This document shows positions 57,185 through 64,000 of a DNA stretch of 64,000 nucleotides, piece by piece. Position 1 is the first letter of the stretch, and each line of letters starts with the position of its first letter. The notes under the pieces were generated by a model that was not told the origin of the DNA, made no database searches, and saw nothing but the letters and a program-made list of their open reading frames with translations. Location of the stretch: positions 124,001 to 188,000 of the forward strand of contig CAWBPR010000003.1 of NCBI GenBank assembly GCA_963790775.1, given 5' to 3'. The translations under genes were made by a program, and so were the position numbers. This DNA comes from JASJBU01 sp963790775. GTDB lineage: Bacteria > Pseudomonadota > Gammaproteobacteria > Chromatiales > Chromatiaceae.

Positions 57185-57648
57185 TGAATGCTGGCCTGCG
57201 GTTGCGTGTTGCCCACTGCAGTGTCATGAGCAGTTTTCAGTGAGTCAGCCACTTCAGGCGGCATATAGTTCTCGTCATGCTTGGCCAGCACTTCGCTCGC
57301 CACAAACACCCCGCTTTCATCCAGTTGGCCCATGGCTACTATGCCCTGACCCTCGCGGAACAGATCCGGCAGGATGCCGGTGTACTCCACGGTCACTGTC
57401 TTGGCGTTGTCCGTTACGTCAAACGCTGTTGTCAGTCCGTCTGACTTTCTTCTGACACTCTCGTTGGCCACTAGTCCTCCGACACGAAATGGATGCCCGG
57501 TAGGCGCCTTGCCTTCGGCCACCTCAGAGGGGGAGAAGAAGAACATCAGGTTTTCATCGAAGGCATTCAGCGCCAGCCAGGCGGCGACACCGATGCCGGC
57601 AACCATCATCCCTAACAGATAAAGACGTTTTTTTCGGATAGGATTCAT
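57181..57648 (-). CDS. ccmE: Haem chaperone CcmE
   Basis: A 155-residue membrane-anchored periplasmic beta-barrel protein. One N-terminal helix (YLLGMMVAGIGVAAWLAL) is followed by the OB-fold body (FRVGGLVANESVRR, TVEYTGILPDLFREGQGIVA) and the haem-binding loop VLAKHDENYMPPEV with the covalent haem His. It carries haem from CcmC to CcmF. It overlaps ccmD and ccmF by 4 bases each. Confidence 0.96.
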   Translation of the reverse strand: MNPIRKKRLYLLGMMVAGIGVAAWLALNAFDENLMFFFSPSEVAEGKAPTGHPFRVGGLVANESVRRKSDGLTTAFDVTDNAKTVTVEYTGILPDLFREGQGIVAMGQLDESGVFVASEVLAKHDENYMPPEVADSLKTAHDTAVGNTQPQASIQ

Positions 57649-57812
57649 TGCTGTTTATTCCTGGCCCGGCGTATTTTGCGGGCAATGTCGGTGACTGTTT
57701 TTTTACGTTGCATCATTGGTGCGAGGATGTTGGCGACGAGCACGATAAGCGCAAGCGCATAAGAGGGCCAAACATACTCTGCATAGCCGCCCATGGCGAA
57801 AAACTCGTTCAT
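57645..57812 (-). CDS. ccmD: Haem exporter subunit CcmD
   Basis: A 55-residue small membrane protein read from ATG 57812 (MNEFFAMGGYAEYVW), with one helix (SYALALIVLVANILAPM) and a basic tail (RKKTVTDIARKIRRAR). The GGYAEYVWPSY start is the CcmD signature. It sits in the gap between ccmC and ccmE and overlaps both by 4 bases (ATGA). It tethers CcmE to CcmABC for release of haem-loaded CcmE. Confidence 0.93.
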   Translation of the reverse strand: MNEFFAMGGYAEYVWPSYALALIVLVANILAPMMQRKKTVTDIARKIRRARNKQQ

Positions 57813-58555
57813 TTTACATCCCCCTCGACCATCTCTTGTACCCAGCGTGTATTACGATCACGCTCAATTAATTCAGCACGCGCGCGCATTAAGACCACAG
57901 CGCCATAATAAAGTTTAAAAGAGAACGCCATCAGCAACAATGGAATCAGCATGCTGATATCCATGGAAGGTTTGTCGAATTTAGTTACCGAGGCGGCCTG
58001 GTGCAGAGTATTCCACCACTCTACCGAATAGTGGATGATGGGGATATTGACCACCCCGACCAAGGCCAGAATGGAGATGGCGCGGGCCGCAACCCGTTTG
58101 TCTTCAATAGCGCTGTGCAGCGCAATGATGCCCAGATAGAGAAACAACAGAATCAGCTCAGAAGTGAGGCGTGCATCCCAGACCCACCAGGTGCCCCACA
58201 TCGGCTTACCCCATAAGGATCCAGTTGCCAGCGCCAGGAAGGTAAATGAGGCCCCCACGGTCGCACTGCTGATGACGAAAATCTCGGTCATCTTGATGCG
58301 CCATACCAGGCTGATCAGCCCGGAGACCGCCATGACCACATAGATGAACATGGACATCCAGGCGGCCGGAACGTGGATATACATGATTCGTACGCTCTCT
58401 TTTTGCTGGTAGTCGGGGGGCGAATCAAACAGGCCGTAGTAGAGGCCCGCAAACAGCAGAATGAGGAAGCTGGTCATGAACCAGGGGATCATCTTGCCGG
58501 CAACATTATAAAAATAGCGGGGAGACCCCATTTGGTGGAAGAAACGTATGATCAT
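57809..58555 (-). CDS. ccmC: Haem exporter protein CcmC
   Basis: A 248-residue membrane protein with six helices. The WWD-type haem-handling domain is seen as WGKPMWGTWWVWDARLTSELILLFLYLG, and conserved His residues flank it (YIHVPAAWM, IIHYSVEWWNTLHQ). CcmC loads haem onto CcmE. It starts 1 base after the ccmB stop and overlaps ccmD by 4 bases. Confidence 0.96.
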   Translation of the reverse strand: MIIRFFHQMGSPRYFYNVAGKMIPWFMTSFLILLFAGLYYGLFDSPPDYQQKESVRIMYIHVPAAWMSMFIYVVMAVSGLISLVWRIKMTEIFVISSATVGASFTFLALATGSLWGKPMWGTWWVWDARLTSELILLFLYLGIIALHSAIEDKRVAARAISILALVGVVNIPIIHYSVEWWNTLHQAASVTKFDKPSMDISMLIPLLLMAFSFKLYYGAVVLMRARAELIERDRNTRWVQEMVEGDVK

Positions 58556-58556
58556 A

Positions 58557-59240
58557 TTAACTTAGACTGATTCTCAAGGAAGCGGCTGTGGCCGAGGGCG
58601 CCAAAACCAGTGAACCCACCAACATGGCAGACAGGATGGAGATCTGCGCAGTGGTGGGAATGCCGACGATGGCGGTATTCACCGCGTCGGTGGCAAAGAT
58701 CAGCACCGGTACGAACAAGGGCAGCACCAGCAGTGAAAGAATGACCCCGCCACGCCTCAGGCCGACGGTCAAGGCTACACCCACGGAGCCGATCAGGCTC
58801 AACACCGGCGTACCGAGCACCAGGGTCAGCATCAGGGTGGGGATGGCCTCAGTGGGAATATTCAGCATTATGGCGAGCAAGGGAGCTGCCACAAACAGGG
58901 GTAGGCCAGTGACCATCCAATGGGCCAGAACCTTTGCCAATACCAGTATCGAGACCGGATGGGCGCTCAGCATGAACTGTTCCAGGGAACCGTCCTCATA
59001 ATCCGAGCGAAACATCGCGTCCAGCGAGAGCAGGGCGGCAAGCAGGGCGGCAACCCATACCACACCGGGGCCCACAGCCTGTATGAGCTTGGGATCGTTG
59101 CCTATGCCCAGGGGGAACATGGCGGTGACCAAGACGAAAAATAGCAACGGATTGACGATCTCGGCCCGCCTTCGGTAGGCCAGAGTGAGATCCCGCTTGA
59201 GCAAGAGGCGAAAAGCGCTGGTGAGTGATAGTGTACTCAT
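58557..59240 (-). CDS. ccmB: Haem exporter permease CcmB
   Basis: A 227-residue ABC-type permease with six hydrophobic helices. Conserved blocks: LLKRDLTLAYRRRAEIVNPLLFFVLVTAMFPLGIG, DAMFRSDYEDGSLEQFMLS and AHWMVTGLPLFVAAPLLAIML. With CcmA it forms the ABC part that drives CcmE release. It overlaps ccmA by 4 bases and has normal length. Confidence 0.95.
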   Translation of the reverse strand: MSTLSLTSAFRLLLKRDLTLAYRRRAEIVNPLLFFVLVTAMFPLGIGNDPKLIQAVGPGVVWVAALLAALLSLDAMFRSDYEDGSLEQFMLSAHPVSILVLAKVLAHWMVTGLPLFVAAPLLAIMLNIPTEAIPTLMLTLVLGTPVLSLIGSVGVALTVGLRRGGVILSLLVLPLFVPVLIFATDAVNTAIVGIPTTAQISILSAMLVGSLVLAPSATAASLRISLS

Positions 59241-59894
59241 CGTTCCGACAAATTGATCCTGACCAGTTTGACATCATTCCTGAATCCAACCCGATGATGG
59301 GTCGTCATGGCAGCCATACCGCCCTGTTCAAGATGCGCCTCGAAGAGCCGTTCCATCTGCTCGATGCCTTTTCTGTCCAGGGAAGTGAAAGGTTCGTCGA
59401 GGATCCAAAGCTTGGCGTCAGTCACCAGCAGACGGGCGATCGCGAGACGCCGTTGCTGTCCGGCCGACATATTCCGCGTAGGCACATCCTCGAAACCGTA
59501 CAGGCCGACCTGATCCAGCGCCTCCTCCAGGATGACTCCGGATTTGGCCTTGCCGAGCCCCTGGGCTATTCGCAGATTCTCCAGGGGCGTGAGTTCCGGT
59601 TTGTGTCCGTCTTTGTGGCCAAGGTAGGCAATGTGCTCACGGAACTCAGGGCCAAGTTTAAATATGTCCACACCCTCCCAAAAGAGTTCACCGGATTCTG
59701 GCAGCCTGATACCGCACAGGATCCTCAGCAGGGATGTCTTGCCGCTGCCGTTACGCCCTTCGAGCACCAGCGCTTCCCCTGGATCGACTGTGAAGCTCGA
59801 GATTCTCGAAGAGCACTCGGTCATCGCGGATGCACTCCAACCCCTTGGCCTCAAACTGAGCATTAATAATGGTGTCGGATTGAGATGTCGTCAC
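59237..59894 (-). CDS. ccmA: Haem exporter ATPase CcmA (one frame break)
   Basis: About 218 residues. The C-terminal 195 show Walker A EGRNGSGKTSLLRIL, signature RNMSAGQQRRLAIARLL and Walker B LWILDEPFTSLD with THHRV as the H-loop. The proper N-terminus lies in another frame, starting near GTG 59894 and reading FEAKGLECIRDDRVLFENLE before a break at about 59800; the longest single frame (from 59863) gives a scrambled first 20 residues. The break sits in a gene needed for all c-type cytochromes here, so a sequence error is likely. First gene of the ccm operon. Confidence 0.88.
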
Positions 59895-60411
59895 GTCAAT
59901 AGGAAAGGTGTCAGCTAATAGTTTTTAAAGTGGCCTGGGAAACCTTTGGTCTGTTTCTTGTCGGCCGCTGGTCTAGGTGTTTTTTTGAATCCGCAACCAT
60001 ACATGAATGACGGTGCATATCTCAAGAAAAATGCCTGCATTGTGACTCTGATTCAGGTCCAGTGTGCAGCGTATTGGATAGAGGCCTTCACTAGCGGTCA
60101 TCAATACGGGTTTACCTGGCGTGACTACCAATATATAGGTAGAAATATCTACCAATTAATTGGTAAGCCATTGATCTATTTAGAAATAATTGCTTTAGTT
60201 CTACGGGTATTCCTTGATTTTTATCAAACAAAATCATTTCATGTTATGGACAATTGATACCCGGTTGGTGCGTAAGTTCAGGAAATCTTAGAAAAATGGG
60301 CGATTCATCACATTCATGGTCAGCTGGATGACCCGAGGGTGATGGCTACTGAACCTGCGTGAATCTGCCTTACCAAGGCTTAATAAGAACAAGATTAATA
60401 AGAGAAAGCTA
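59895..60411. other. Intergenic regulatory region between ccmA and the Crp/Fnr gene
   Basis: About 515 AT-rich bases between two divergently read genes. It holds a second exact Fnr-type box (60214-60227). A 103-codon open frame at 59946-60257 runs across it but shows no domain, has odd composition and would overlap the regulatory site, so I do not call it a gene. Confidence 0.55.
60214..60227. promoter_or_regulatory. Fnr/Dnr-type binding site (TTGATTTTTATCAA)
   Basis: An exact match to TTGAT-N4-ATCAA. It lies in the divergent promoter region, about 185 bases before the regulator gene and about 320 bases before ccmA; it could control either, including autoregulation. Confidence 0.6.
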
Positions 60412-61116
60412 ATGGATGCTGTGGTCCACAACAATCCGGCCAGCACTGCACTGGCCAGCTGTCAGCTGTTCAAGTCACTGGAATGGCAGACACTAAAAAT
60501 GCTGTCTGAGAACTCGAAGCTGACATGCTTTGATCGCGGGCAGATGATTTATCATTCTGGTGAGCCTGAACTCGGTCTATATATGGTCACCAGTGGTCAG
60601 GTCAAACTGAGTATCCTGGCCTCGAATGGTTCTGAACGTGTGATCGACGTGGTTGCTCCGGGTGGAACCTTCGGTGAAGACGGTTTGTTTTCATCCAAGC
60701 AGAGTAAGCTCAATGCGGAGATGCTGGTCAAAGGGGAGGTCATTGAGATTCCCAGAAAATGTATTATGAGCAGTATCCAGATCTGTCCGAAGCTGGCGGC
60801 GACCATGCTGAGTCATATGGGTACAAAGCTCTGCCGACTGGTGGGTGAACTGGAGAACTGCTGCTTGCGGTCTGCCAGGCAACGGGTGATAGACTACCTG
60901 CTGATGCTGGCAAATCGGCAAGCATCCTGCATCAGTGCACGGCTGAGTATTCTGCTTCCTGCCAGTAAAGGCGTTACCGCCTCACTACTCGATATCACGC
61001 CTGAGACTTTTTCCCGCGAGTTAAACCGTCTCAACAGCATGGGGCTGATTCAAGTGGATCGCAAAACCATCAAGATACTTGATCTACCTGGAATGAAAAG
61101 ACAGGCAGTCATATAG
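60412..61116 (+). CDS. Crp/Fnr-family transcription regulator, Dnr-like
   Basis: A 234-residue regulator. The N-terminal cyclic-nucleotide-binding-fold sensor domain contains YHSGEPELGLYMVTSGQVKL and PGGTFGEDGLFSS; the helix-turn-helix near the C-terminus is KGVTASLLDITPETFSRELNRL with the E-x-x-S-R recognition pattern that reads TTGAT half sites. The four-cysteine N-terminus needed for an Fnr iron-sulfur cluster is absent, so it is closer to Dnr/NnrR nitric-oxide-type or to related regulators than to Fnr itself. It probably binds boxes such as 50433, 60214 and 63951. A good ribosome site (AGAGAAAG) precedes ATG 60412. Confidence 0.85.
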   Translation: MDAVVHNNPASTALASCQLFKSLEWQTLKMLSENSKLTCFDRGQMIYHSGEPELGLYMVTSGQVKLSILASNGSERVIDVVAPGGTFGEDGLFSSKQSKLNAEMLVKGEVIEIPRKCIMSSIQICPKLAATMLSHMGTKLCRLVGELENCCLRSARQRVIDYLLMLANRQASCISARLSILLPASKGVTASLLDITPETFSRELNRLNSMGLIQVDRKTIKILDLPGMKRQAVI

Positions 61117-61244
61117 AACCTGTCATATATTTAAACGGTATTCGCGTATATTAGCGGAGGTTCACCGCCTGATTTCAGCCACTGCTGCATCCTGTAGTTG
61201 GCGGTAAGTCGTGCAGGTGACCGGATATATTCTCTGCGTGGAAG

Positions 61245-63186
61245 GTGAATTCGTTGCAACGTTCTCTACTGTTGAGATTTGGCTTGGCGCTGGCGGCCAT
61301 CTTCATGCTGGCGGTCATTAGCATGCTGAGCTCGGTTTTTATCGCGGATACCATTGAAGGTTACGCCGCAGCCATCAATCAGGCGGGCACCCTGCGCATG
61401 CAGTCATACCGGATAGCTAACAGTCTGGCGCAGGATGCTGAGCCCGATCTACAGTCGTCTGGAATTTTCACTGAGCGGCTTGTGAATGAGTTTAATGACC
61501 GGCTATTCAGCCCGCGAATTCATGATGTTCTCAGCAAAGCGCCCAGCCAGAGTGTCTTGGCATCCTATGCCCTTGTCGAAGAGCAATGGTTGGAGAAGAT
61601 GCATCCACTCCTGAGCAGCTATCTCGAATTGTCCTTATATGAATCTATGGCGCAGGATCGAGAACGAATTCTTGATAACAATCGATATGACTATCTACAG
61701 AGTGTGGATTGTTTCGTGGACGATATTCATCTGTTCGTAGAAGCCTTGGAGATCGATGCAGAGAGAAAGAATCATCAACTGCGCATTATTCAGATTATTT
61801 CACTCATCTTTATCGTTATCGTCGCTGGGGTGAGCATCTTTCTGGCTAAAGTGAGTGTGCTCAAACCCTTGCGTGAGTTGCAGGTCTGTGCCAATTCGGC
61901 TCGTCAGGGCGATTTTAGCCTGCGTAGCAGGTATCACAAAGATGATGAATTAGGGCAATTGGGGCAGGCCTTCAATGTCATGGCTGAAGATCTGTCGAAA
62001 ATGTATGAGGATCTGGAACAGCGAGTCAAAGACAAAACGGTCAATCTGGAACGCAGTAACCGTTCCTTGGAGTTGCTTTACAACACGACAAGAACCTTGC
62101 ATGACTCCTCATTGAGTGATGAGGTGTTGGAAAGGGTGATAGAAGATGTACAAAATCTGCTGGGATGGGAGGGCGGCACCATTTGCCTGGGTCGCCGTGG
62201 AGAAAAAGAGACCTTTCGCCTGGTCACATCGAGCCCGAATATTGCAAACCATCGCACAGTGATCATCGATCATTGCGAAGCCTGTTTGACGGCTGGCAGA
62301 TCGCAAATCTGTCAGTTGAAAGGTATGGGTTTGAGTAGGGTTCAGACCTTCTCCACCCCAATCAAGGATCAGAATGGGCAATATGGCATCTTGATGGTTG
62401 AATTAAACGGGAGAGATGAGATGCAGGAGTGGCAGCAGCGTCTACTGGAGACAGTTGCCAGTCATGTTGCACTGGCCATCAATATGGCGCAGCAAGTCTC
62501 TCAAACCCGGCTTGTTTCATTGCTGGAAGAGCGTAGCGCGATCGCTCGGGAACTGCATGACTCATTAGCCCAATCCCTGTCTTATCTCAAGATCCAGGTC
62601 AGCCGTCTTGAAAAAGCGGTTATCGAGTCGGAAGATCAATCACAGATACTGGATATCTCAAAGGTGTTGCGTTCAGCGCTGAATGGCGCCTATCGTCAAT
62701 TGAGGGATCTGTTGACGACTTTCAGGCTCAGCATCAATGATGCGGATTTTTGCATGACCTTGCAGGAGACAGTCGAGGAATTCTCGAAGAAAGGCAATTT
62801 CACCATCGCCTTTGAACATCATCTTGCTAACTGCAGGCTCAGCCCAAATGCCGAGATCCATTTGTTACAGATTATTCGTGAAGCGCTATCTAATGTCATG
62901 CGACATGCCAACGCCACACACGCTAGGCTCAGCATCGATTGTGATCAAAGATGGGCAGGTGATGCTCTTGGTTGAGGACGATGGCAGCGGACTCGTTGAG
63001 CAGCATGACATGATGCAGCATTACGGCCTGCCAATTATGCAAGAGCGGGCTGAGTGGTTGGGTGGATCTCTGGAGATTGATGATGCTGAGGGGCAAGGCA
63101 CCCGAGTTCGGTTGACTTTCAGTAGCACTGAAAGTGAACATACCCTGCAACATCAAACCCTAATGCAGAAACTGGCCGATGTTTGA
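61245..63186 (+). CDS. narX: NarX-type nitrate/nitrite sensor histidine kinase (one frame break)
   Basis: About 646 residues when a break near 62935 is bridged. The start is GTG 61245. Order: membrane helix 1 (residues 8-32), a periplasmic four-helix sensor with the P-box INQAGTLRMQSYRIANSL that binds nitrate/nitrite, membrane helix 2 (about 182-204), a HAMP linker, a central GAF-like domain (about 300-425), and a HisKA_3 kinase with the phospho-acceptor His in ARELHDSLAQSLSYLKIQVSRLE. After the break follow the ATPase motifs LLVEDDGSG and GLPIMQERAEWLGGSL. The C-terminus overlaps the narL-like gene by 8 bases. It would signal nitrate or nitrite to its partner regulator. Confidence 0.88.
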
Positions 63187-63823
63187 ACAGCAATTTCACA
63201 CCATCATCGCAATTGACGACCATCCCTTGTTTAGAAAGGGAGTGGCGGATTTGCTCGGGATGGATCCTAAATTGAAATTGATAGGCGAGGCGGCCAATGG
63301 CCTGGATGGGGTAAGGCTTGCCAAGGAGAAAAGCCCTGATCTGATTCTGCTCGATATCAATATGAAGGGCATGAGCGGGTTAGAGACACTACAGGCGATC
63401 AAGCGGATCGATCTCGATTCAAGAGTGTTGATGCTGACAGTTTCAGATAATGAAGAGGATGTCATCGCAGCCCTCAGGCTGGGTGCCGATGGCTATTTAC
63501 TCAAGGACATGGAACCAGAGGATATTCTGGAATGCCTGCATATAGCCGCCCATGGAAAGGTGGTTATCAATGATCGTTTGACTCAATTACTGGCGCAGGC
63601 CCTGCGCGAAGAGGGAAAGGGCGTCACTAGCCCCCGACCATCTCTGACAGCCCGTGAGCAGGAGATCCTCGAAAAGCTGGCCTGCGGCCTGAGCAATAAA
63701 CTCATTGCCAAGGAACTGGGTATATCCGAGGGAACCGTCAAGGTGCACGTGAAGAATCTGTTGAAGAAACTGAATCTGCATTCCCGCATGGAAGCTGCAG
63801 TCTGGGCGCTGAAAAGTCTGTGA
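63179..63823 (+). CDS. narL: NarL/FixJ-family response regulator
   Basis: A 214-residue regulator. The receiver domain has the acidic pair IDDHP, the phospho-acceptor in LILLDINMKGMSG (about residue 59) and the conserved Lys in YLLKDMEP. The C-terminal LuxR-type helix-turn-helix reads SLTAREQEILEKLACGLSNKLIAKELGISEGTVKVHVKNLLKKL. It overlaps the sensor gene by 8 bases, so the two form a two-component pair. By family it would bind TACYYMT-type heptamers and control nitrate respiration genes, probably those to the right of the window. Confidence 0.93.
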   Translation: MFEQQFHTIIAIDDHPLFRKGVADLLGMDPKLKLIGEAANGLDGVRLAKEKSPDLILLDINMKGMSGLETLQAIKRIDLDSRVLMLTVSDNEEDVIAALRLGADGYLLKDMEPEDILECLHIAAHGKVVINDRLTQLLAQALREEGKGVTSPRPSLTAREQEILEKLACGLSNKLIAKELGISEGTVKVHVKNLLKKLNLHSRMEAAVWALKSL

Positions 63824-63950
63824 CTCAATAAGAAGAAAAATTCTATTAATGCCCGGCGTTAGTCGTATACCAAAAAATAGGTAAAAAATACCGAAAAATT
63901 AATAACCCATTGAAATTAAAGTAATAAAAATAGTAAATTAGTAGCGCTAT

Positions 63951-63964
63951 TTGATCGACGTCAA
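63951..63964. promoter_or_regulatory. Dnr/NnrR-type box (TTGATCGACGTCAA)
   Basis: TTGAT-N4-GTCAA, one base off the Fnr consensus and the form often seen for Dnr/NnrR. It lies 130 bases after narL in an AT-rich stretch that seems to be the promoter of the next gene beyond the window. Confidence 0.55.
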
Positions 63965-64000
63965 TGATCTCCGACAGTATGGTGAAAGAATTCCCGCAGT

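Noticed and set aside
59946..60257. 103-codon open frame in the ccmA-crp gap
   Set aside because: No domain, no ribosome site, and it overlaps the Fnr-type box in an AT-rich regulatory region.

Overview
The window reads as chromosomal DNA of a sulfur-oxidising, probably denitrifying gammaproteobacterium of the Sedimenticola / tubeworm-symbiont kind. The reasons are a dissimilatory APS reductase with the AprM membrane anchor, a flavocytochrome c sulfide dehydrogenase, a DsrC/TusE-family protein, several multihaem cytochromes, a complete ccmABCDEFGHI operon, a NarX/NarL-type sensor pair and a Dnr/Fnr-type regulator. The taxonomic placement is inference from gene content; no rRNA gene is present.

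Layout: (1) 1-800, 3' end of a P-type cation ATPase. (2) 982-7677, a divergent four-gene cluster: two exported penicillin-recognising-fold hydrolases flank an NTP/NDP-exchange (plastid-type) translocase and a large protein whose phosphohistidine domain precedes its ATP-grasp domain, as in glucan water dikinases, and which carries a signal peptide. This looks like an undescribed periplasmic system. (3) 7998-16891, DUF6789-like and DUF2934-like small proteins, zwf with decayed tal and zwf fragments upstream, an MscS-like channel, a soluble MgtE-N/CBS protein, MgtE, GltS and a TAXI-type solute receptor. (4) 17026-23260, an accessory island: a hicAB cassette ending in an attC-like site, an unknown cassette gene, a truncated group IIC intron sitting in a second attC-like end, an IS701-family element nested inside a MITE-like inverted repeat that interrupts a SagB-type gene, and copies of a dispersed repeat. 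(5) 23267-28593, aprMBA followed by a small unknown gene, an FKBP-type isomerase and a TPR protein. (6) 28594-31088, a graveyard of repeats and gene remnants, with a perfect 62-bp palindrome. (7) 31089-42577, a type I secretion ABC exporter and HlyD adaptor followed by a tandemly duplicated module (small membrane protein plus RTX lipase), the second copy ending in a huge RTX domain. (8) 42856-50187, sulfur and nitrogen redox genes: a ten-haem cytochrome c, a HAD hydrolase, a DsrC-like protein, fccAB, a TPR protein and an octahaem HAO-family cytochrome. (9) 50660-63823, an EF-G-like GTPase, the ccm operon, a Crp/Fnr regulator and narX/narL-like genes, ending with a Dnr-type box that points to a denitrification operon just outside the window.

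How the genes fit together: Fcc, Apr and the DsrC-like protein would move electrons out of sulfide and sulfite into c-type cytochromes matured by the Ccm system. The Fnr/Dnr boxes and the NarXL-like pair would tie this to nitrate or low oxygen. An unusually large number of single-base frame breaks, including in ccmA and ccmI, suggests that the underlying assembly contains indel errors. I therefore report most split genes as one gene with a marked break, and call as pseudogenes only those that are clearly fragments or repeatedly broken.
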